Under the pieces are notes generated by a model. It was not told where the DNA came from. It was given only the letters and a program-made list of their open reading frames with translations, and made no database searches. A stretch of 64,000 nucleotides of DNA from assembly GCF_003589595.1 (NCBI RefSeq), contig NW_020653750.1, positions 4,048,828 to 4,112,827 on the forward strand, read 5' to 3'. This document shows, piece by piece, positions 10,230-20,788 of this stretch (positions within the stretch are counted from its first letter, which is position 1; every line of letters begins with the position of its first letter). The DNA is from Hyposmocoma kahamanoa (Eukaryota > Arthropoda > Insecta > Lepidoptera > Cosmopterigidae). The position numbers and the translations under genes were made by a program.

Positions 10230-11454
10230 CGTTCCATAAAGAGGAGCAACTGCTAAGCCATATTAGCGTACACCTCAAGTCTTACAGCACTGCAGACGAG
10301 GATATGTCTATTCACGACATTCAAGACGAGCCCATGGGAATTCCGATACTCGTAAGTCCACAAAAACATCAACTTATTCTTCTGACACCTAGCGACATGT
10401 TACACCTAGTGACGGGTCAAACAAGTCATGCGCCTGATGGTAAGCTGCACGCCTGTCCGTAACAGTTGCAATGCCACTCAGAGCTTTAAATCGTAAAGAT
10501 CCGAGGGGCACTACCACTGCGCCCGTTACCCTGAGACATAAGTTGACAAGTCCCATGTGCCTGTAATTACACCAGCACTCTCCCTTCAAATCCGGAATAC
10601 AGTAACATTGTAACAGTAACACTGACATTACTGCTCGGCGGCAGAAATAAGTAAGGTGGCAGTACTACCCTGGACGAACAGATACAACAGATTTGAACTC
10701 AGAAAAAGATATTTAATTTTTGGATAAGTGTATTTAAGGTCAAGGATACTTTCATAATCCCTGACTACTATTAAAACCTCTTGTAAATCCTTGTACGTTC
10801 TCGCAGCCAGTGGACCCTGCGAATCTTCTAGCACCCCGACTGAATTACAAATCGGAGCGGCCGCACGAGTGTCCCATCTGCCACCGCAAGTTCAAACGGA
10901 AGCAGCATTTGAAGGTCCACGCCAACGTTCATTTGAAAATTCAACAGCCTATCCTCGCACCTACAATATGGTGCAGCTTGTGTCAAGAAGGTAAATAATT
11001 AATACGAATATAAACACATTTATCTATCTTGTCTTTTTGCTCTATTTCATTCGTGGAGAACTTTAGGAATTCGAGCCTCTCTGTAAATGTATCAACCTAT
11101 GTTATTTATACGCAGTTAGGTACGGGTCACGTTTAAAGTAGAGGGTATCCCCCTTTTTAGGCTGTAAAAGTCAATATATCTAAAGCGTGCATTATTATTT
11201 CTACTGGGGTAAAATGCGACTACCGAGCTCTATTTGCTTATTCCGGACACCACTCGCATTAGTTTTTTCGTACACACCCGTTTACACTTGTGACTCTTGA
11301 CCTTATCTCTTTAATTTGCTGACACCTTCAATCTGTTTGAGATATGTACGCCCTTTTACAATCGACCTTTCCCAATGTTTCCTTCCACTATATCGTAGTA
11401 ACTTTATTATACTTCGCTTGACTGATAGAAGTAGCAGCACTTTTTAAAACAAAC

Positions 11455-11508
<54 letters not shown>

Positions 11509-14500
11509 ATATATATGTATGTTGCAGGTTTCCACAACAACTCGCAATTCGAAAACCATCATTGCCTGCCCTCTGGCAGCGGCGACGTCGAAGAGGATCA
11601 AGTACACACAAACACACCCGCCGACGCTAAGAAGGAAAACAACTACCCTGAGTTTATTGAGGTAGGCACCAAAAATAATCAGAATAACATACAACCTCCA
11701 ACTAAGGATATGTTCCTAGCACAAGAGGAGAATTTTCTTAGCATTTCTTAAAAACAATCTTAGAACAATACCACTCGCATACCACTATGCGGTGACCGCA
11801 GTGGAGGTAAAGTAAAGATGAGAAATACAGGTAGTAGTTGTATGAAATTTCTACAAGTTCAATATTAAATATCTCCTAATAAAGGAATTTAGAGTACGTT
11901 AGCAGTTAGTAACGTCAGGCCGAAAAGTGCCCTATTTAATAGATAAAATAATATTTGTCAGCGAAAAATGCACGATGCGCATGTTTCCGTCATGAATGCA
12001 AGTGCATTGACCTGATGATGTTACGGGTGTTCCAAAATGTGAATACATAACAAATTCTACTATTTACTAAAATTTCATACAATCAATATATTGTTAATGG
12101 TTTTTTATAAAATTGTAATTTATACATCTGCCATATATACAGGGATATGAGTTTTAAAAATTCATCAGATTATACTTTTGTACAAAAATAGAAATCTCTA
12201 TTTCCAGGTAATAGATGACAACATGACCTACATGAACCAGCCAATCATATCGCTCCTAGAAGAACAGAACATCCCCACCCCGCAACGGGTGTACGTCTGC
12301 AAGTTCTGTTCGAAGCCGTTCAAGAGAAAAGATCATTACAAGATACACCTGCATATACATACTGGAATCAAGTCTTTCTTTTGCTCTGAATGTGGAAAAG
12401 GTTAGAAACATTTCTATTTTTTTTTTAGCCAGAGACCTGTCATGAATTAAAAAAAATACGTTCATATTTTTGTTTCTTTTAAAAAAAATATTCGAAAATT
12501 TAAAATTTCCATCTCTTACCAATGAGGTAGCTAGTGCCAGATGCAACTATGTAGGTAACTTTAAATTATCAATTGTGTAACGTACAAACTAGATACGAGC
12601 CAAAACCCAGGTCTCAGGGTGACGGGCGCAGTGGCGGTGCCCCTCTTGCGATTTAAAGCTCTGAGTGGCACTGCAACTGTTATGGACAGGCGTAAAGCTT
12701 ACCATCAAGCGCACGTCTTGTTCGCCCCGTCAATTGATATTGTAAAAAAACTACTAGTGTAGACACGGCCAATACAGTGTGTAACTTCGTTTCACGACAA
12801 TATGGTACATTTATTTGAAAGTCAGCCAACTGCAAAGCTGTGTAAACCTTATCGTTTCTACAAAATAAATTTAATACTTATTTAAATGGAAAATAATAAA
12901 AGAGTAAAGTTGCCGATGATAAGAGGCGGCGCCGACCTACTCTTTTGTTTTCTTCTTTTATTTTTTAAACGATATGTTCTATATTATAGTGCGTTTGGCA
13001 AAGTGCGTGTTGCGTTGCGCGACTCCGCATGCTGCATGTTTTAATTTTTTATTTACAGAAATATAACCTTGTCTCGTAGAAGATTAAGTTTATGTTACAT
13101 TCCTCATTTTAATTAATCGCAGCGTAGCGTTTTAGTGACTCTAAAAAAGTTCTAACTGTGCGACAATAATGATGTTAAATTTATTGTCAGGTTTCTACCG
13201 CAAGGACCATTTACAAAAACACGAGCAAGTTCACCAAAAAAACAAGAAGAGTCCAGGCACAAAGTCCAAAAAAGCTTTGCCAGATCTCTTCCCTATCAAG
13301 ATGATGCCCAATACTGTGAAGAGACCTGGCCCGAGTAGCTCAAAAGATGTGAAACCGGAAATTACTATAACTGTAAGTTATGAAACAATAATACAGATAA
13401 AATCAAAATAAAAGGCGCTACAAAAACCCGAACATGGGAGATCACTAATAAGTATATTAAGGGCAATCTTTCCTGCACAATCTTCACGCAAATGAGAAGT
13501 TAAGGGTGTCTTTAAATTAGACGCTTGTAGGACACTGCAGTAATTTTCATACAATATTTAGAAGTGTAGTAGCAGCGCCAGTGTCGCGCTTCTACAAGCG
13601 ATTAATTTGTAAAATGTCTCAGCGGTAAAATTTCCGGGCAGTACTTCCTGAATTTGACTCCCAGAAACGACGAGTAATTGTATTTTGTGTGGTGTTCTTA
13701 ATAGGGTGCTTGTTACCAACATCACTACGGGCGGACATTGATCTTTTGCGAACGCCACTAATTACAGCTCGGTGCCCAGGCAAACAAAATTCAAGGAATG
13801 TTATATTTACCACCTCCGACTGGGACACACGTTTGCCCAAAAGTGAGTTTTATGTACCCGTCATAGGGCAACATTGGCTTAGGAGATACAAAGGCATCTC
13901 ATCCGTATTTTCTCAGTTGGCGTGAGGTTGTATGTACAAATCGTAGGCGAGAGTAATTTTTACTACGGAGCGTTTTAAACAGAATGAGGCTGTTAATTAG
14001 CATTTCAAATCTCTTAAAGTCAAACTAAAAATGTGAAATAAAATTACTTAAATGTCTTTTATCATCTAAAGCAATATTTGTAAAAACATTTGTATTCCAA
14101 AACATGGACTTAACTTGTGGTCCTTTACCTCTCACCTACAAATATAATGTGTTTATCTAAACCACAGTGTCCCGTAAGAGACGTAGTCAGCATTCGGAAA
14201 TTATTCCTGCCCAACACTTGTCTCTTTACAGCGTATGGTGCTGTGGTTTTGAATATTTGAGACTATTGGCAGATGTCTCTGGTGTCACCTATGCGTTGAT
14301 CCCGGAAGATGAGCTATACAAACATTTATCTACTCGTTTAGAACACTATTCCAACCATTGATTCTGACAATTAAACGTTTTCTGTTCCATAAACAAGACA
14401 GGTTGTTGCGAGACCAAGAAAATGGTGTTATTTGCTTATATACTTATTTTATTTATACAGGCGCCCTCAAATACAAAACTACGAGTGCCGCTGCAGATCA

Positions 14501-14598
14501 AAGTGCCGTACCAAATGGTTGTCGCGATGGACAACGGAGAGCAGCACGCAGTCACCATTGAACCCCATAGTGGAAAAGCGCAGGATGTCGATGCGTAG
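10230..14598 (+). CDS. C2H2 zinc-finger gene A (3' part; 5' exons not found)
   Basis: A putative nuclear DNA-binding protein. Exons by GT-AG borders: 10230-10351, 10807-10990, 11528-11661, 12208-12400, 13191-13372 and 14461-14598 (stop TAG). All phases join and give 316 residues. Order: half finger FHKEEQLLSHISVH (its Cys pair must lie in an upstream exon); finger HECPICHRKFKRKQH..H; a finger-like WCSLCQEGF..FENHHC that lacks the normal second His spacing; finger YVCKFCSKPFKRKDHYKIH; finger FFCSECGKGFYRKDHLQKH; a basic stretch; PEITIT; and the C-terminus LRVPLQIKVPYQMVV. The intron inside CGKG/FYRKDH matches genes B and C, so A is a diverged paralog in opposite orientation. Introns carry repeat copies at 10398 and 12608. 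The missing start could be upstream of 1, hidden left of 10230, or lost. Gene identity is not recognised with certainty. Confidence 0.85.
10398..10680 (+). repeat. GTGACGGG interspersed repeat inside first visible intron of gene A
   Basis: It runs from ACACCTAGTGACGGGTCAAA to TACTACCCTGGACGAACA and includes the unmodified core AAGTCCCATGTGCCTGTAAT, which serves as a reference for the altered copy at 3805. It starts about 45 bp after the splice donor at 10352. Confidence 0.75.
11458..11503. repeat. (AT)n microsatellite in intron of gene A
   Basis: About 22 uninterrupted AT units, ending 25 bp upstream of the acceptor of the exon that starts at 11528, so it sits near the branch-point and polypyrimidine region. 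Confidence 0.95.
12608..12755 (-). repeat. GTGACGGG interspersed repeat, half copy in reverse orientation
   Basis: Read on the - strand it runs from GATATCAATTGACGGGGCGA through TAACAGTTGCAGTGCCACTC to GTCACCCTGAGACC. It lies within the intron between the exons at 12208 and 13191 of gene A. Confidence 0.7.
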
Positions 14599-15327
14599 CC
14601 TTCGGTCCAACATCCCATACATATAAAGGAGTTCACAAAATCATGAACAAATTTCAAGAGGTAAACCTACATATCGATACCTACCTGCAACAACAAAAAC
14701 ATTACTTTTCATACGAACTTGGATCAACTGTTCTATCGACGTGTACTTCAATGATTTCAATTGTTTTTGACACCCTTATTAATATAAAAAGGAGCAGAAT
14801 TAACCTCAAACGTGTTAACGCAACGCAAGAAAAAGCGTAGGTAGAGGTATGATTTAAATTTCAACATTTTGACCTCGTTTTTTCAAAAAAAGATTTTTTG
14901 CACATTTCATAATATTATTATGAATGTGTCTGCAGTGTATATTAAGAATGCCAAGTACCACATTACGTCACATTGGGTCCAAAAGAGAAATAAGAGTTAT
15001 GTGTTCTTACTATGGAACCCTAAAAACAAAATACTTGATAATTAGGTAAGTAATTTTCATATTTGAAATAAGTAGTACATATTAAAATTGTACATATCTT
15101 TCAAGAATTTATATAACCTCTTTTGATCTTAATTTTTTTTAAATTTAGAGCTAGAGATTTTAAAAATTTATAAGGTGTTGTTCTTCTTTTTTCTTCGTAG
15201 TCCTAAGCAGAAATTGATTTGATGAGATTTTGCGTACAAAATGCTAGTTTCGATTATTCAAAATACAATTATGTGCTGTTGTATGCAATGAAAGGGGTGA
15301 CATTTTCATATAATATTGTTATTTACG

Positions 15328-15545
15328 AGCGGGATAAAAGCAAACAAAATTGATTAAATTTGTCATAAATATCCATTTTGCGCATACATATATTTATGAG
15401 TACATATATATGACATAAATTAACATCAATAACGATATAACTGAATTCAAATATCTTTATTTCATTAATTTGTAAGTCATTATAAAATACACAAATTAAC
15501 AAATTGTATTGATTATATAAAAAAAATCTGCTTACGATAAACCTG
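15328..15545. repeat. Direct duplication, copy 1
   Basis: About 218 bp that reappear with few changes at 16197-16422, in the same orientation. Both start GCGGGATAAAAGCAAACAAA and end ACGATAAACCTG. On the - strand the phrase AATGAAATAAAGATATTTGA resembles the 3' end of a jockey-like element, so the unit may be a retroelement tail. Confidence 0.85.
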
Positions 15546-15963
15546 CGTTTGTCACATTGCATCAAAATTTTTGAAAAGTTCCTCAAAATTTATCTCTAAA
15601 TTTGTGATGTTACGTGTAAGAATACTGTAATACAAAACTGAGAGTACAAAATAAAAATATTTTGCACATCAAATTTTTCTTTTTACTCCACCAACGATTT
15701 CCGTTTCACCAATTTCTTAAACTAGTTTTATTTATTTAGCCAAAGCTCATTGTATTGGTTATAGAGCAATAAGCTGACAATAAATAATGCAAACAATTAA
15801 TAAACTCAAAACATAATATACTTACTAAATATTAAAATGTGAAATCTTAAGTACAAACGGCACCTTTTATATTTATTTTTCTCTTAAAATAGTATTTTTT
15901 ATTAGTTCTGAGAGTGGTTCTGGAATGTCGATATCAAAACTCAATATTGACAAAGTATATGTG

Positions 15964-16038
15964 TTTAAAGGATAAGTCATACGACTTATCCTTTAAATCG
16001 GTTTAAAGGATGTCATACGACTTATCCTTTAAACCGAT
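15964..16038. repeat. Two stacked perfect hairpins
   Basis: Hairpin one pairs 15964-15978 with 15983-15997 (15 bp, 4-base loop, arm TTTAAAGGATAAGTC). Hairpin two pairs 15997-16011 with 16024-16038 (15 bp, 12-base loop, arm ATCGGTTTAAAGGAT). Both reuse the same TTTAAAGGAT word, as if one sequence had been copied back and forth. Confidence 0.9.
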
Positions 16039-16196
16039 GATTCCCATAGTGGTCTATATCGACCCCCGGACGCCCGTTATGCGTTTCACTGCTGGGCGCG
16101 AGTGTCCTTTAAGGAGACTCGTGCAATTGATTGACAAACTGACCCAACGCGGTTTGGAGTACTTGCAGTAGGGCTAACACATAAGGGCGCGAATTG

Positions 16197-16422
16197 GGCG
16201 GGATAAAAGCAAACAAAATGGATTAAATTTGTCATAAATATCCATTTTGCATATTTATGTATACATACATATATTTATGAGTACGTATATATAACATAAA
16301 TTAACATCAATAACGATAAAACTGAATTCAAATATCTTTATTTCATTAATTTGTAAGTCATTATAAAATACACAAATTAACAAATTGTTTTGATTATAAA
16401 AAAAATCTGCTCACGATAAACC
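16197..16422. repeat. Direct duplication, copy 2
   Basis: This is the second copy of the unit at 15328-15545. It differs mainly by a short insertion in the AT-rich TATTTATGTATACATACATA region and a few single-base changes. The copies lie about 870 bp apart with the stacked hairpins between them. Confidence 0.85.
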
Positions 16423-16619
16423 TGATGATAACAAAATGATACGCAAGATGCTAACCTGTTGTGCTAACCCTACTGATTTCATCACGATATTTTCTCTTGT
16501 CGTTAACGAGAGGTATTGCTACTCCCGGCCTGGGAATCAACCCATCACCTCTGCGTGGCAGACTAGCATGGTAACCACGAAGACAGTAAATATTTCATAA
16601 ATGTCTTGGAAATTAAATC

Positions 16620-16690
16620 CATGTGCAAGGGATTCGAACCGTTGACATCTCAATAGAGAAGCTATCCCACTGGGGTATCACCACATTTAT
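16620..16690 (-). repeat. tRNA-like SINE fragment
   Basis: On the - strand the run ATACCCCAGTGGGATAGCTT is followed by a B-box-like CGGTTCGAATCCC. It lacks a foldable acceptor stem, so I treat it as SINE-derived rather than as a tRNA gene. Confidence 0.4.
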
Positions 16691-17079
16691 GTGGTCTGTG
16701 GGTACCACCATTCTTTAAAAACATAAAGACATACGTCAACGTAAATTAGTTGCTCTCTCTACTTGCACGATTACAAAAGTAGTTCATTCGGGCAGGCTCG
16801 GCTCTGCCATGACTATCTTTGTGTTGTTCACGATATCGTTTTCTCATATAGTGGAATTTATTTTTTGATTTTAAGTAAAATAATGTTTTTTGACTAGTTA
16901 GGGCTCGCCGTCGCTCCCATTGCTGTGCCGCCCGGGGCCATGGCTCCCTCTGCACCCCCAAGCTAGACACAAGAAGTAAATGCCGGTTATTGGTTAAAAT
17001 TTTGCAACATGGCGATGGTCCGTCTAATTTCCATAATTAGTTTTTATTTTAACACATAATAATAAAGGTACCTAAATGA

Positions 17080-17345
17080 TTTGATCTACCACCTCGCAAA
17101 CAGAGAACGTGGGTTCAAATCCGGGTTTGCACCTCTGAATTTTCGAAATTTATGTAAGAAATTTAATTACAAATTTACCATGAGCTTTTCGGTGTAGGAA
17201 AACATCATGAGAAATCCTGCACACGTCTGCAAAGCAATTTAATTATGTATAATTCCCAATCCGCATTCTGTGCGAGTGGGAATTACACGCCTGTGCCCTC
17301 CCATTGTAAGAGGGGACCTGTGCCCATCAATAGAACTATATAATA
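17080..17345 (+). repeat. Lepidoptera-type SINE
   Basis: A tRNA-related head (GTGGGTTCAAATCCGGG) is followed by GGTGTAGGAAAACATCATGA, GAAATCCTGCACACG, CCAATCCGCATTCTGTGCG and GTAAGAGGGGACCTGTGCCC. That order, which I know from many moth and butterfly sequences, is the best single clue to the order of the host insect. Confidence 0.7.
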
Positions 17346-20088
17346 TAGGCTAACTTTTATTTCATTATATTTTTGACACATACCATACCAGAATTCAGAC
17401 CAGTATTTTTTTAGCAATGCTCCCAATCACAATAGCAATGTAAAGATATTACCAGAAACCGTCACTCACTCGAGCTTACGCGATAAATGCCTACCGCTGA
17501 ATGTATCGCCAGCTGTGCAAGCGCTCAGACAATTTACATTACTATCCTTGTACTATCCTAGCGTATTTGGTTCCGCACGACTGCGCACGGCGGATAACGT
17601 TATTTTCAACTTTCTAAGCGCGCGCTTAGTTTCCTTTTTCCTCTTAGTGAGCACCTGAAGTCATTTTAGTATATAGGCTATTATAGCGTAGGTATTTTCG
17701 ATTTTGTATGAGAGCGATGTATCTGTTACGTAGTAACTATTAAATAATCTGTGATAGTATTACTATTACTCATACTTTAATTATGTGGTAAAATTTTGGT
17801 AGGTGCAGTACTACACTATTCAGAATTGTAAATAAATGATGTAAATAAAATAAAACAATTGTTTTGCCGGAATGGTGGGAGTTTATTTACAAGGAACGCG
17901 TTGAAAACAATGGAAGCACAATACATGTATTGGAGTCTACGTCACCGAAAATATTACGTCCTAGACAATACATTACCAGGAATATGCGGAAAAGTTACAT
18001 TAAGTTTTCTCTTTTATAAATCCAGTTTTATAAAATTAAGAGATATATACACGTCCATATTGTAATGTGGTGAATAAGAATAGTTCCTTTTTCATACTTA
18101 TAGTTTTGTACTTCAAGTTATAAATACTTTGACATCGACAAATAATAAATGAACAATAAATTTTATTTATAAATTTAAATTTTTTGACTACAAAAATACA
18201 TTAAAATCTACTATTTGGGCCTATCTGAATCTACTACTAGCTACAGAATAGTATTAATAAATTTATATTATAATAAGTAACTGCTATTTAAGTTATACGA
18301 AAAAACGTTTCATAATTTATATTACATTTTATTAAAAAGCGTACTTAGGTATATTACCTATATTTTATTTTAATAATGAATTAAAACTTACTTTAACATT
18401 TTTAAAACAACGTAATGCCCAAAAACATTAATTTAAAAAGACGTAACACTTAAAATCACCAACATTTTGTAACAATTTCAAAAAGAAAAATTTAATAATT
18501 TTTAATCACAGTAAAATTCACCAAATCACACTAATAAATGAAAACGTCTAATTTTAATAATAATGACTGATATTTCTATCGAATGAGAATGGGCTCATGA
18601 AGAAACACGGAGATGTCATTTAGATGATAAAATCATTGTTTGGAGTGAAATAAATTCATAATCTCTTTACCATTCAGATTACGCTCATGATTTTCTTAAC
18701 ATTGTGTTGCGATTATATTACGATGGTATGTCACGTTCCTGTTTTCATACAAAAGTTGAAAATAGCGTCTAGGTAAATGTTACTTTCCCACTAAAATTAA
18801 AGGTAAAATGAGACCAACAACAATGATGTATGCTATAGCTCATTACAGATTTTATGACTTTCGTGTTTACTTATAAATGATTATCAATAATTACAAGTTT
18901 CTTACCACGGTATGATTTCTTTTTATATTCCCGATATTTTGAAACGGTGGTCACGGGTCGACTGGCCAGCGGCAGATGACAGATTCTTAAAGCTACTTAT
19001 AGTATAATTATTAAAGATGAAACGGATAGTGATTTGACAGGACACCGGATGTCCTAGTCGCCCGTCTAGGCCGGATTGCCGGATATCAAGCCGCCGGATA
19101 TATGACCCACTGCCGTAAACATGTCGCGACCGGTTAACAGCGCGCATCGCCATGATTGATTGATTAGTGAATAGTTGCACTTTCCAATTGATGATTTGAT
19201 TTGTTGTGGTCACTTGCTTTTTATAAAAGCGATTAATTTATTCGGTAATAGGCACAAACAAATATTTACATCACAGAAAAATATTACAGTAAAAAAAAGT
19301 GCAAATTCGGTAATATATTAATATCAGTGATATTTGTTTGTTGTGCCGAATGCAAATTTCTCGCGGTGGAGAAGGAAAAAAGCAATAACATCATTCTTTG
19401 GCCATATTAAATTATTGTTATATATCTAGTTATTACAAGTATAAGCCTAGCACTTGATACACCCGTTATTATTTTGTTTCAATTTGATTGCATTAATTTG
19501 TTTGTGATCTAAGTAATTCTAAGTATGGATACCATATTTGCCAAAAAAATGTTTAATTTACTTATACGTATTTCATTTGATCGTCGGGCAATTAAAAGTT
19601 ATACTTAAAATTTAACAAAGTTTGCAAGAGTTTACAGTGAAAACTGTACTCTGAAACTGGTCTCGTTTATGAAAATAAATAGAATCAACTTTTACCACTT
19701 ACTGCAGAACAACCAATCTTCCACCATAATTTACCTTTATTCAAATTTGAGTACTAAATTTACAGATAACGTTGTCTAATTTCATAGTTCTTTCAGTTTC
19801 AAGTAATAAATAGATTGTCAACGATCCTGTAGTTGCTGTATATCGTATTACTATCGTCTTTAATCCAGAAATCAAATTATTTGGCGTACCTACTACGATT
19901 ATGAATTTTTCTCAGTTTTAAACGTCCGGTATCCGGCCGGATCCCTATTGTCTGTTGCAACTTCATTAATTTTTCATTATTCGAGACAAGCTAAGACGTC
20001 TAATTGGCCATATTGCCAGATCTTACATTGTAATTTTTCTTCAATAGTTTAATTTTCTGACATTTCGTTGTATCAAACAGTTGTATCT

Positions 20089-20281
20089 TAAGACTCAATT
20101 TATATTGCGCGGGAACGGAATTCTCGCGCATACTCGAGAATGCTCGCGCATTCCGCGAAAGATTTTGCCTCGTATCTAGTTTGTACGTTACACGATTGAC
20201 CATAAAGTTCATTATGCATAGTACAATTCGTTATAAAAATTCGCTGCCATTCCGTTCCGCTGCAATATAAATTGAGCCTTA
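20089..20281. mobile_element. MITE with about 30-bp inverted termini
   Basis: The left end TAAGACTCAATTTATATTGC, followed by a GC-rich GGGAACGGAAT stretch, is mirrored at the right end (inverted GCCTTA-side copy ending at 20281) with a few mismatches. The interior GCCTCGTATCTAGTTTGTAC recurs near 35088 and, reversed, near 12576, so it belongs to a family. It has no coding capacity. Confidence 0.7.
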
Positions 20282-20342
20282 CGGTAGCCATTGAAATTCG
20301 ATAACAGCTTTAAGAACAGATATGATATTTGTCTTCAGACAT

Positions 20343-20402
20343 GATGAAGGTACTCATCGAAAGCGAAAGAGGGTTCTTTCGCTGTCGATGAGTACCTTCA
20401 TC
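20343..20402. repeat. Snapback hairpin, 28-bp arms and 4-base loop
   Basis: Arms 20343-20370 and 20375-20402 pair with one mismatch around the loop GGGT. The outer arm begins GATGAAGGTACTCATCGA. The loop is shorter than in microRNA precursors. Confidence 0.9.
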
Positions 20403-20788
20403 TCGATTACTTGTGGCGTTACCATTGTCACCCCCTTTTTTCCGACAAACCAAAGTGAGTATGAGTATGATGGACACAATAGTATCGTATATTTATATAT
20501 CCACAAATGAAACCCTGACGTGTAAACAAAACAGTGAGGTTCGAGCGTGAATATGCAGGTCTGTGACATGCCACCGTAAAAATTCATAATTTAAATGATT
20601 CCAAACAACTAAGCATTTGTCTAAATAACTGCGCTATTTAGATGCGTGAAAGCACTAACGACACAACCTCGTCGGTGCATTCCTAGTTCAATAAACCTCA
20701 TCCCCACTCACCATCGACTTGGGCACGTTTAAAACGGAACGTCTTTTGCAGCGGCGATGAGTGTCATCAGATCGTTTTTATCATCGGG

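Larger units (their letters stand above)
14599..20788. other. Spacer between convergent genes A and B
   Basis: This 6.2-kb stretch lies between the stop of A and the stop of B and so must contain both 3' UTRs; no poly(A) site could be assigned firmly. It holds a dispersed direct duplication (15328-15545 and 16197-16422), stacked hairpins (15964-16038), a tRNA-like segment (16620-16690), a SINE (17080-17345), CCGGATATCCGG-like clusters near 19040-19100 and 19925-19945, a MITE (20089-20281) and a long hairpin (20343-20402). No further coding exon was recognised. Confidence 0.5.

Noticed and set aside
11458..11503. (AT)n tract as a regulatory element
   Set aside because: Ordinary microsatellite; its nearness to a splice acceptor is noted but gives no positive evidence of function.
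20343..20402. Hairpin as a microRNA precursor
   Set aside because: The loop is only four bases and the stem lacks the usual bulges and flanking lower stem; a template-switch scar is simpler.
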